NCBI RefSeq assembly: GCF_938039775.1
Contig: NZ_CALHTQ010000216.1
Coordinates: 1 to 6,284 of the forward strand
Direction of reading: 5' to 3'
From: an uncultured Mogibacterium sp.
GTDB lineage: Bacteria > Bacillota_A > Clostridia > Peptostreptococcales > Anaerovoracaceae
Length of the DNA: 6,284 nt
Below the pieces are notes generated by a model. The model was given only the letters and a program-made list of their open reading frames with translations, did no database searches and had not been told where the DNA came from. Shown here piece by piece: positions 1 to 5,702 of the stretch (position 1 is the first letter of the stretch; every line of letters begins with the position of its first letter). The position numbers were made by a program, and so were the translations under genes.

Positions 1-224
1 CGGAAGTCCATATCCGTGCAGCTAGTATCAGTTGGCGGTTCTGAGAAAATCGTTCCACGCGCCTCTTCAAAAGCCCTATCTGATAAGTCCTCGATTAGGT
101 ATCTATTGATCACTCTGATGTTCGTCAAGCTCGCAATCTGCAGGCTCTCCCTGAACTCCTTGATAAGCTCCTTGGCCTTGTTTGCGAATTCCGGCTTCTT
201 CTCTACGTATAAAGCTTTGACCAT
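1..224 (-). CDS. purL: Phosphoribosylformylglycinamidine synthase, N-terminal fragment (cut by window edge)
   Basis: FGAM synthase converts FGAR, glutamine and ATP to FGAM, the fourth step of IMP synthesis, in the cytoplasm. Only the first 74 codons are present; the frame is still open at base 1. The start MVKALYVEKKPEF, followed by LQIASLTNIRVINRY and GTIFSEPPTD, matches my recollection of the PurS-like N-terminal domain of the long single-chain PurL (about 1,200-1,250 residues) of Clostridia and Streptococcus. In those enzymes the PurS, synthetase and glutaminase parts are fused. It does not resemble the start of the roughly 740-residue Bacillus PurL. The ATG at 224-222 is preceded by AGGAG (236-232) with a 7-nt spacer, which supports this start. 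It lies 62 nt after purD with no terminator between, so it is probably in the same operon. The catalytic parts lie outside the window. Confidence 0.9.
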   Translation of the reverse strand, partial: MVKALYVEKKPEFANKAKELIKEFRESLQIASLTNIRVINRYLIEDLSDRAFEEARGTIFSEPPTDTSCTDMDF

Positions 225-286
225 GCCATTACTCCTGTCTCTAATCAGTCTTGTTGTAAGTGTAAATAATAAATTGTATTTGTCCG

Positions 287-1549
287 TTACTTGAGTGCAG
301 CTAGCGCCTTTGCTCCGATATCTCTTCTAAAATACATATTGTCAAAATGCACTTCTCCGAGCTTCGCATAAGCTTTGTCCACAGCCTCCCTTAGAGTCGG
401 TGCTGTCTCAACTACACCGAGAACTCTACCGCCACTAGTCACTTGCCTTCCTTCCTCGAGCTTGCTACCAGCAATATATATGAGTTCGTGGTTCTCTGGG
501 AGATTTATCTCAAATCCCTTCTCGTACGATGCCGGATATCCAGCCGATGCAGCTACTACGCAGCATGCCGCTTCATCTCTAAACGAGAATTCCACATCTG
601 CCAGCGTACCGTCCGTAGTCGCTCTCATAATCTCCAGTAGGTCTCCCTCTAGAAGTGGAAGCACTACCTGCGTCTCGGGATCTCCGAATCTGCTGTTATA
701 CTCGATAACCTTAGGACCATCCTTGGTGAGCATTAGTCCGAAGTAGAGGCACCCCTTAAACGCTCTTCCCTCAGCTGCCATTGCTTCGATAGTAGGTTTA
801 AAAATCTGCTCCATGCACTGCTCGCTAATCTCCTCTGTGTAGTAAGGGTTAGGAGCAACGGTGCCCATGCCTCCAGTATTTAGTCCCTTGTCTCCATCTA
901 GAGCTCTCTTGTGGTCCATCGAGGAAACCATCGGTCTAACTACCTTGCCGTCAGTGAAAGACAGCACGCTTACCTCAGGACCTTCTAGGAATTCCTCTAT
1001 GACTACAGTATCTCCGCTCGCGCCGAACTTATGGTCTTCCATAATCGTGCGGAGTCCCTCTCTAGCCTCTTCGCGAGTTTCAGCGATGATTACACCCTTG
1101 CCGAGCGCAAGTCCATCAGCCTTGATTACTGTCGGAATCGGGCAGGTTTCGATATATTCTAGTGCCGCTTCCATGTCGCTGAATATCTCATATAAAGCAG
1201 TCGGTATTCCGTACTTCTTCATGAGCTGCTTGGAGAATGCCTTACTACCCTCGATAATCGCTGCTGCTTTATTAGGTCCAAAGCAAGGAATACCCTTAGC
1301 TTCAAGCATGTCCACAAGTCCGAGAACTAGCGGATCATCGGGAGCAACAACCACATAGTCGAGCTTTTTTTCTACTGCAAAATCAACGATTTTATCAAGG
1401 TCCTTCGCACCAATAGCAACGCATTCCGCATCTTCTGCGATGCCGCCATTGCCGGGAAGTGCGTATATGTGAGATACTCCCTTACTGCGCTTAAGGCTCT
1501 TTATTATGGCGTGCTCTCTGCCGCCACCACCAATTACTGCAATATTCAT
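287..1549 (-). CDS. purD: Phosphoribosylamine--glycine ligase (GAR synthetase)
   Basis: PurD joins phosphoribosylamine and glycine with ATP to make GAR, the second step of IMP synthesis. The 420-residue product has the normal family length and all expected parts of an ATP-grasp ligase. There is an N-terminal nucleotide-fold loop GGGGREHA (7-14), the VVAPDDPLV segment (67-75), the start of the ATP-grasp region around GSKAFSKQLM (101-110), and KADGLALGKGV (143-153). EEFLEGPEVS (185-194), GLNTGGMGT (222-230) and the metal/ATP-binding stretch EYNSRFGDPETQ (283-294) follow, then the C-terminal domain with SGGRVLGVV (372-380). The start at 1549 is chosen because MNIAVIGGGG is the family N-terminus and AAGGAG-type spacing precedes it. 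A longer in-frame reading back to 1612 would only add purN-overlapping residues. The ATG shares one base with the purN stop (TAATG), so translation is probably coupled. It ends in TAA at 289-287. It appears intact. Confidence 0.97.
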   Translation of the reverse strand: MNIAVIGGGGREHAIIKSLKRSKGVSHIYALPGNGGIAEDAECVAIGAKDLDKIVDFAVEKKLDYVVVAPDDPLVLGLVDMLEAKGIPCFGPNKAAAIIEGSKAFSKQLMKKYGIPTALYEIFSDMEAALEYIETCPIPTVIKADGLALGKGVIIAETREEAREGLRTIMEDHKFGASGDTVVIEEFLEGPEVSVLSFTDGKVVRPMVSSMDHKRALDGDKGLNTGGMGTVAPNPYYTEEISEQCMEQIFKPTIEAMAAEGRAFKGCLYFGLMLTKDGPKVIEYNSRFGDPETQVVLPLLEGDLLEIMRATTDGTLADVEFSFRDEAACCVVAASAGYPASYEKGFEINLPENHELIYIAGSKLEEGRQVTSGGRVLGVVETAPTLREAVDKAYAKLGEVHFDNMYFRRDIGAKALAALK

Positions 1550-2145
1550 TATCTTCTCCTTGCCACTATCTCTGCTGCGACCTTTTCGACTGCCGCTGGC
1601 AGAAGCTTCCACTCAGCTTCCTCCATAACTCGTCTCTGGAGAATTTCTGGCGTGTCGCCATCCTTAACATCTACTGCACGCTGAGCGATAATCTTGCCAC
1701 CATCCGTAACTTCATTTACGAAATGAACAGTTGCACCCGTCACCTTGACGCCGTATGAAAGCGCCGCCTCATGCACGCGAAGTCCGTAGAAGCCATCTCC
1801 ACAGAACGACGGGATGAGTGATGGATGCACATTGATAATCCTATCTGGATATCTGCTGACAAAATCGCTGCTAAGAATCTTGAGGAATCCTGCAAGAACG
1901 ATGATGTCAATCTCATGCTCTTCGAGAAGTGCCATGAGCTCCTGCTCAAAATTCTCCTTGCCGATATACGCATGCTTTATCCCAGCTCTCTCCGCTCTAT
2001 CCAGTCCGCCAGCATTTTTGCGAGACGATACGACTAGCGCCAGTTCCACATGTGGAAGTTCACCAGCCGCCGACCTATCTATGATGGCTTGAAGGTTTGT
2101 GCCTCCTCCAGATATTAGAACTGCGACCTTTGCAAAACTACTCAT
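1549..2145 (-). CDS. purN: Phosphoribosylglycinamide formyltransferase (10-formyl-THF dependent)
   Basis: PurN transfers a formyl group from 10-formyltetrahydrofolate to GAR, giving FGAR (third step of IMP synthesis). The 198-residue protein is of normal length. It opens with the phosphate-binding loop VLISGGGTNLQAII (9-22) and has the folate-binding core LAGFLKILS (84-92). The catalytic signature INVHPSLIPSF (104-114) and GATVHFVNEVTDGG (137-150) follow. N105, H107 and D148 correspond to the catalytic Asn-His-Asp triad known from E. coli PurN (N106, H108, D144). The insert CGDGFYG after the HPSL motif is, as far as I recall, the usual clostridial form. The start at 2145 has a GGAG site 7 nt upstream; an alternative in-frame ATG at 2181 overlaps the purM stop and has a poorly placed ribosome site. 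The stop overlaps the purD start by one base. Confidence 0.96.
   Translation of the reverse strand: MSSFAKVAVLISGGGTNLQAIIDRSAAGELPHVELALVVSSRKNAGGLDRAERAGIKHAYIGKENFEQELMALLEEHEIDIIVLAGFLKILSSDFVSRYPDRIINVHPSLIPSFCGDGFYGLRVHEAALSYGVKVTGATVHFVNEVTDGGKIIAQRAVDVKDGDTPEILQRRVMEEAEWKLLPAAVEKVAAEIVARRR
1556..1561 (-). promoter_or_regulatory. Shine-Dalgarno site of purD (decides the start)
   Basis: AAGGAG on the minus strand, 6 nt before the ATG at 1549-1547, lies inside the last codons of purN. It fixes the purD start at MNIAVIGG rather than at the upstream in-frame ATG at 1612. Confidence 0.85.
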
Positions 2146-2152
2146 CTTCACT

Positions 2153-2156
2153 CTCC
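2153..2156 (-). promoter_or_regulatory. Shine-Dalgarno site of purN (decides the start)
   Basis: GGAG within GGCGGAGAG on the minus strand stands 7 nt before the ATG at 2145-2143. The alternative ATG at 2181-2179 has GAGGA directly abutting it, which is too close for good initiation, so the shorter 198-residue reading is preferred. Confidence 0.75.
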
Positions 2157-2177
2157 GCCGTGCATTTGCGAGGCTAA

Positions 2178-3218
2178 TCATTCCTCGATAATTACGCCTT
2201 CGTCACCTTTAACGATTTCTCCTATTACGTAGGCTCTCTCGCCAGCACCATTGATAATCTCAAGAGCTCTTTCACTATCCTCACGAGGTACAACTACAGT
2301 CATGCCCACACCCATGTTGTAAGTGTTGAACATGTCGCGCTCCGGGATATTTCCTGTCTCTGCAAGCACCTTGAAAATCGCTGGAATTTCAAGACTACCC
2401 TTGTCAATCTTAGCTGTCATACCCTCTGGAAGTGCACGAGGAATGTTCTCGTAAAAACCTCCGCCTGTGATATGCATTACTGCGTGCGGAGTCATCTCCT
2501 TGAATAGCTCAGTCATCGGCTTCACGTAAATCTTGGTTGGCTCGATAAGTGCCTCGCCTAGGGACTTCCCACCGAGGTCGTCTCTCTTTGCCGCAAGATT
2601 TACGTTTTCAACGTCGAAAACCTTTCTGACTAGCGAATATCCATTTGAATGAATTCCCGATGATGCGATTCCGATTATGACATCGCCCTCGCTCACCTTC
2701 TCTATATCGATAACCTTGCTCTTATCTACGATTCCAACCGCAAATCCAGCTAGGTCATACTCGTCTTCAGGATAGAATCCTGGCATCTCAGCAGTCTCGC
2801 CACCGATTAGGCAGCACTCGGACTGGATGCAGCCATCGGCAACACCCTTTACGATGGATGCTATTTTCTCAGGAACGTTCTTGCCACAAGCTATATAGTC
2901 GAGGAAGAACAGAGGCTTTGCACCCACGCAGATAATGTCATTAACGCACATTGCAACGCAGTCGATACCCACCGTGTCGTGCTTGTCCTGCAGGAAAGCG
3001 AGTTTTAACTTAGTTCCCACGCCATCGGTTCCACTGACTAGGATTGGCTCGCTCATGCCTGTGAGATCTGGCTGCAGCAGTCCGCCGAAGCCACCTACAG
3101 GAGCTGTATTTCCGAACTTCATGGTCTTGCCCACGTGCTCCTTCATGAGCTCTACCGCTCTATATCCGCTGGTGATATCTACTCCCGCTTCCTTGTAGCT
3201 CTCGCTCTGGCTCTTCAT
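2178..3218 (-). CDS. purM: Phosphoribosylformylglycinamidine cyclo-ligase (AIR synthetase)
   Basis: PurM uses ATP to close the imidazole ring of FGAM, giving AIR (fifth step). The 346 residues fit the family length. Visible in order are SYKEAGVDI (7-15), the typical PurM N-terminus; GTDGVGTKLKLA (63-74), the glycine/aspartate-rich phosphate-binding segment; and MCVNDI (90-95). These are followed by GGETAEMPGFY (139-149), DLAGFAVG (155-162), SSGIHSNGYSLVRKV (186-200) and HITGGGFYENIPR (249-261). These are the conserved blocks of the PurM/ThiL/HypE/PurL ATP-binding superfamily in their PurM form. The ATG lies one base after the purF stop (TAA-G-ATG). AAGGAG sits in the last purF codons with 7 nt between GGAG and the start, so translation is probably coupled to purF. 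It ends with TGA at 2180-2178, 32 nt before purN. It appears intact. Confidence 0.97.
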   Translation of the reverse strand: MKSQSESYKEAGVDITSGYRAVELMKEHVGKTMKFGNTAPVGGFGGLLQPDLTGMSEPILVSGTDGVGTKLKLAFLQDKHDTVGIDCVAMCVNDIICVGAKPLFFLDYIACGKNVPEKIASIVKGVADGCIQSECCLIGGETAEMPGFYPEDEYDLAGFAVGIVDKSKVIDIEKVSEGDVIIGIASSGIHSNGYSLVRKVFDVENVNLAAKRDDLGGKSLGEALIEPTKIYVKPMTELFKEMTPHAVMHITGGGFYENIPRALPEGMTAKIDKGSLEIPAIFKVLAETGNIPERDMFNTYNMGVGMTVVVPREDSERALEIINGAGERAYVIGEIVKGDEGVIIEE

Positions 3219-3219
3219 C

Positions 3220-4662
3220 TTAGTTCTCCTTTTTCTTGGTTTCGCTTAGCTTAGTCTCGAATTTAAATTTTCCTGTGGTCGCTCTACCTGCAGGGTACTC
3301 TCCGCCAAAACATGCATCACAGTATCCCACATTAGGCGATGTACCAATCATCTCGTGAAGTCTCTCCATCTTGAGGAATCCGATTGAATCGCAGCCGATT
3401 AGCGTGCAAATCTCATCCACGGTATGGTTCGCAGCTATAAGCTGTGACTTGTCCGACACGTCGGTGCCATAGTAACACTCATCAACGAATGGAGGTGCTG
3501 TCAGCATGAGGTGAACTTCCTTTGCACCTGCATGTCTAAGCTTCTCTACGATATTTCTCGATGTCGTACCTCTAACGATGGAGTCGTCGATCATGACAAC
3601 CCTCTTACCTCTTACAGTCTCTTCGATTACGTTGAGCTTGATGTTTACAAGCTTCTCACGCTGTGCCTGCCCAGGTGCGATAAATGTTCGGCCGATGTAC
3701 TTGTTCTTTACAAAGCCCATGCCGTAAGGAATTCCAGACTCGCGCGCATATCCTACAGCTGCATCTAGTCCCGAATCAGGTACTCCGATTACGATGTCCG
3801 CATCGACTGGATAGTCAATCGCCAGTGCCCTACCAGCTTCAACTCTAGCACGGTGAACGCTTATGCCGTCGATCTTGGAGTCAGGTCTTGCGAAGTATAT
3901 GTATTCAAAGATACATATAGACTTCGGATTCTTATTGCAGTGATCCTTGATGCTGCGAATGCCATCATGGTTAAAAATAACTATTTCACCAGGCTCTATG
4001 TCTCTGACGAATTTTGCTCCTACAGAATCGAGTGCACATGACTCGGACGCCACGACGTATCTGCCGTCTTCTGTGAGACCGTAACATAGTGGTCTAAAGC
4101 CCCTATCATCACGAACGGCGATTAACTTATTAGGTGACATCACACACAGCGAATATGCACCTTTTAACCTATGCATCGCTGCATTGATTGCATTCTCTAT
4201 ACAATCTGTACGGAGTCTCTCCTTGGTGATCAGATATGCAATTACCTCAGTGTCACTTGTGGTCTGGAAGATAGAACCCTCAAGCTCAAGCTCTCTTCTC
4301 AAATCGCCGGAATTTACGATATTGCCGTTATGTGCGACAGCCATGCTTCCCTTGATGTGATTTACAACTATAGGCTGAGCATTTGCACGCTCATTCTTGC
4401 CCGTAGTTCCGTAGCGCACATGACCGATAGCAAGGCTTCCAACGCCTAACTCATCGAGAGTGCTGTTGTTAAACACATCGTTTACCAAGCCCAAATCCTT
4501 GTGGCTGGCAAATACACCATCATCGTTAACCACTATTCCGCAGCTCTCCTGTCCGCGGTGCTGCAGCGAGTAAAGGCCATAATAGACAGTTCTGCCTATC
4601 TCATACGTCTCCCTTGGGGAGAAAACGCCCACTACTCCACATTCTTCTCTTAACTCACTCAT
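3220..4662 (-). CDS. purF: Amidophosphoribosyltransferase (glutamine PRPP amidotransferase)
   Basis: PurF makes phosphoribosylamine from PRPP and glutamine, the committed and normally feedback-inhibited first step of purine synthesis. The 480-residue protein has an N-terminal class II (Ntn-type) glutaminase domain and a C-terminal phosphoribosyltransferase domain. A seven-residue leader ending in Glu-Glu precedes C8 in CGVVGVF. By analogy with Bacillus subtilis PurF this is a propeptide cleaved to expose the catalytic Cys. Glutaminase blocks follow: LQHRGQES (33-40), GHVRYGTTG (80-88), AHNGNIVN (110-117) and TSDTEV (135-140). The PRPP-binding loop is VVMIDDSIVRGTTS (355-368). C250, C396, C448 and C451 (the last two as CDAC) occupy the places of the four ligands of the 4Fe-4S cluster in the Bacillus enzyme, so an Fe-S, oxygen-sensitive form is expected. 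The ribosome site is modest: AGGA 5 nt before the ATG. The purM start is one base downstream. Confidence 0.97.
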   Translation of the reverse strand: MSELREECGVVGVFSPRETYEIGRTVYYGLYSLQHRGQESCGIVVNDDGVFASHKDLGLVNDVFNNSTLDELGVGSLAIGHVRYGTTGKNERANAQPIVVNHIKGSMAVAHNGNIVNSGDLRRELELEGSIFQTTSDTEVIAYLITKERLRTDCIENAINAAMHRLKGAYSLCVMSPNKLIAVRDDRGFRPLCYGLTEDGRYVVASESCALDSVGAKFVRDIEPGEIVIFNHDGIRSIKDHCNKNPKSICIFEYIYFARPDSKIDGISVHRARVEAGRALAIDYPVDADIVIGVPDSGLDAAVGYARESGIPYGMGFVKNKYIGRTFIAPGQAQREKLVNIKLNVIEETVRGKRVVMIDDSIVRGTTSRNIVEKLRHAGAKEVHLMLTAPPFVDECYYGTDVSDKSQLIAANHTVDEICTLIGCDSIGFLKMERLHEMIGTSPNVGYCDACFGGEYPAGRATTGKFKFETKLSETKKKEN

Positions 4663-4767
4663 ACTGTTCCTAACCTTAAATAATTTGTTAAATACGTTTA
4701 AATTTACGTGACTTATTTTATCTCTTTGTTTTATTTCATCTAATTACTGTTTCTATCAGAATTTGAT

Positions 4768-4804
4768 TGAATCCGAATTCACTTGTAGATTCTAGTTGAA
4801 TCTA
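4768..4804 (-). repeat. Two small inverted repeats at the purE stop / purE-purF spacer
   Basis: On the minus strand TAGATTC (4804-4798) and GAATCTA (4792-4786) form a 7-bp stem with a 5-nt loop, overlapping the purE TAG stop. Four bases later TGAAT (4781-4777) and ATTCA (4772-4768) can form a 5-bp stem around a TCGG tetraloop. Both stems are A/T-rich and no T-run follows, so they are not a convincing terminator. They could slow or stabilise mRNA between purE and purF, or be chance in AT-rich DNA. Confidence 0.4.
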
Positions 4805-5283
4805 GCGCTTACTGCCGCATCTTTCTCGATTACTGCATCGTGCGCCTTCTTTCTCTCTTCCCATAATCTGGCTCTCAGCTGCTCATCAGAAACTGCAAGG
4901 ATTTCAGCTGCGAATATAGCCGCATTCTTCGCACCATCGATTGCAATGGATGCAACAGGGATTCCCGGTGGCATCTGGACAGTGGATAAGAGTGCGTCCA
5001 TTCCATCAAGTGCGGAAGCCTTAATCGGAATTCCAACTACTGGCAGGACTGTATTTGCCGCAAGAACTCCACCGAGATGTGCTGCCTTGCCTGCTGCAGA
5101 AATTATAACCCCAAATCCGTTCTCCTCTGCAGCCTTTGCAAATCCAATCGCTTCATCTGGTGTTCTGTGTGCCGAGTACACGTGAACCTCTGTCGGTATT
5201 TCATATTTCTTTAGCTCATCGATACATTTCTCAACTACTGGTAGATCGCTATCGCTTCCCATGATTACTGCTACTTTTTTCAT
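4792..5283 (-). CDS. purE: N5-carboxyaminoimidazole ribonucleotide mutase (class I PurE)
   Basis: PurE supplies CAIR, the carboxylated imidazole intermediate (sixth step). Class I enzymes rearrange N5-CAIR made by PurK. The 163-residue length fits the small octameric PurE family. The phosphate/ribose loop MGSDSD (8-13), YSAHRTP (36-42, with H39 as the family's active-site His), AAGKAAHLGG (63-72) and STVQMPPGIPV (100-110) are visible. The AAHL block argues for class I rather than the animal-type class II, which has SNGLGP-like residues here. Position 71 is Gly where E. coli has Pro (HLPG); I believe this occurs in other Clostridia. The start at 5283 has GAGG 5 nt upstream, with a second GGAGG further up. 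It is the first gene of the operon, and no purK is adjacent. The stop is TAG, 129 nt before purF. Confidence 0.96.
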   Translation of the reverse strand: MKKVAVIMGSDSDLPVVEKCIDELKKYEIPTEVHVYSAHRTPDEAIGFAKAAEENGFGVIISAAGKAAHLGGVLAANTVLPVVGIPIKASALDGMDALLSTVQMPPGIPVASIAIDGAKNAAIFAAEILAVSDEQLRARLWEERKKAHDAVIEKDAAVSARFN

Positions 5284-5417
5284 TATTTCCTCTTGCCTCC
5301 ATCTTTAATTATCAATGCGAGGACCGTCGTACTCGCCTATAATTGACTTAGTTTTGCCGCCCGTCACGTCTCATATTAAGAGCGCCGAGCTTACATAAAA
5401 TTATCATTAAATATCGT
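5284..5417 (-). other. Predicted purE mRNA leader, no known riboswitch recognised
   Basis: From the inferred transcription start near 5417 to the purE ATG there are about 135 nt. The central part (roughly 5395-5317) is clearly more GC-rich than the flanking spacer. It contains GCGAG (5336-5332) and CTCGC (5321-5317), able to form a 5-bp stem around a 10-nt loop, and the G-rich segment GACGTGACGGGCGGC (5370-5356). The conserved core of purine riboswitches is not present, and the ZTP riboswitch's second half is missing. No T-run or terminator hairpin occurs before purE. The leader may be a structured regulatory RNA, but that is inference. Confidence 0.4.
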
Positions 5418-5423
5418 AATTTA

Positions 5424-5451
5424 AATTTATCACATGCGTTCTCAATGTCAA
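5424..5451 (-). promoter_or_regulatory. Predicted sigma-A type promoter of the pur operon
   Basis: On the minus strand a perfect -35 hexamer TTGACA (5451-5446) is followed after 16 nt by TAAATT (5429-5424), a 4/6 match to TATAAT. Transcription would start near 5418-5415. The site lies between the kinase terminator and purE, and its upstream DNA is A/T-rich as for an UP element. The -35 is strong and the -10 is moderate, so the exact -10 could be shifted by a base or two. Confidence 0.6.
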
Positions 5452-5590
5452 CAATCGAGGTTTTCTAAATCCGTATTTTAGGATAGTTTTTTATATATAT
5501 TATGCGGTTTTTAGTTATTTCCCCGAAGTATAAATGCCAATAAAGTAAACAGCGTTCGTATTTTGTGTATTTTTGAAGTTTTTGCATTAT

Positions 5591-5616
5591 AAAAGGGATT
5601 GGTGCAGCCAATCCCT
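5591..5616 (-). terminator. Rho-independent terminator after the histidine kinase gene
   Basis: On the minus strand AGGGATTGG (5616-5608) pairs perfectly with CCAATCCCT (5602-5594) around the loop CTGCA. The TTTT run (5594-5591, its first T being the last stem base) closes it, followed by ATAAT. The 9-bp stem directly before the T-tract fits an intrinsic terminator about 87 nt after the kinase stop. On the plus strand no T-run follows the stem, so it works one way. It separates the kinase transcript from the pur operon. Confidence 0.8.
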
Positions 5617-5685
5617 AGTCGATATTAAATATAATTTGCTCTATGCTAGCAGAATAGATATCACTGCAAAAAACATTTTCTATCT

Positions 5686-5702
5686 GTGTGCTCCGCGCAC
5701 AC
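5686..5702 (-). repeat. GC-rich hairpin directly after the kinase stop codon
   Basis: Minus-strand GTGTGC (5702-5697) and GCACAC (5691-5686) form a 6-bp stem with loop GCGGA, beginning at the first base after the TAG stop. A run of six T lies about 12 nt further downstream, too far for a standard intrinsic terminator. It may act with the stronger terminator at 5616-5591 or protect the 3' end of the message. Confidence 0.45.

Noticed and set aside
861..1358. 165-codon plus-strand ORF opposite purD
   Set aside because: It is antisense to conserved purD codons, shows no recognisable domain and has serine/proline-rich composition typical of a complementary-strand shadow.
1550..1612. Extended purD N-terminus starting at 1612
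   Set aside because: The 21 extra residues are low-complexity, basic and encoded within purN. The family N-terminus and the Shine-Dalgarno site both point to 1549.
4663..4760. Internal promoter for purF
   Set aside because: TAAAAT occurs in the spacer, but the hexamer 17 nt upstream (TTAGAT) matches TTGACA at only two positions.
4796..5185. 129-codon plus-strand ORF opposite purE
   Set aside because: It lies wholly antisense to purE with no family resemblance; it is a shadow frame.
5317..5374. ZTP (pfl) riboswitch in the purE leader
   Set aside because: GACGTGACGGGCGGC resembles the first half, but the nearly invariant second half (CCGCCTGGGC-like) is missing, so the match is not sufficient.
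5348..5374. Eight-codon upstream ORF (MRRDGRQN) in the purE leader
   Set aside because: It starts with ATG and ends in TAA, but no Shine-Dalgarno sequence precedes it and an ORF this short is expected by chance.
5519..5563. Pair of PurR boxes as in Bacillus subtilis
   Set aside because: AAATACGAACGCT and an inverted TTCCCCGAAGTAT match the box consensus at about 10/13 and 9/13. The 19-nt spacing and the position more than 100 nt before the inferred start are unlike the known arrangement.
5586..5591. Perfect TATAAT as a -10 box on the minus strand
   Set aside because: It is formed by the tail of the kinase terminator, and no acceptable -35 lies 16-18 nt upstream.
5284..5702. Guanine/adenine (purine) riboswitch upstream of purE
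   Set aside because: The conserved three-way-junction core and its two loop sequences were not found on the minus strand. The only GGTAGA-like match nearby lies inside the purE coding region.
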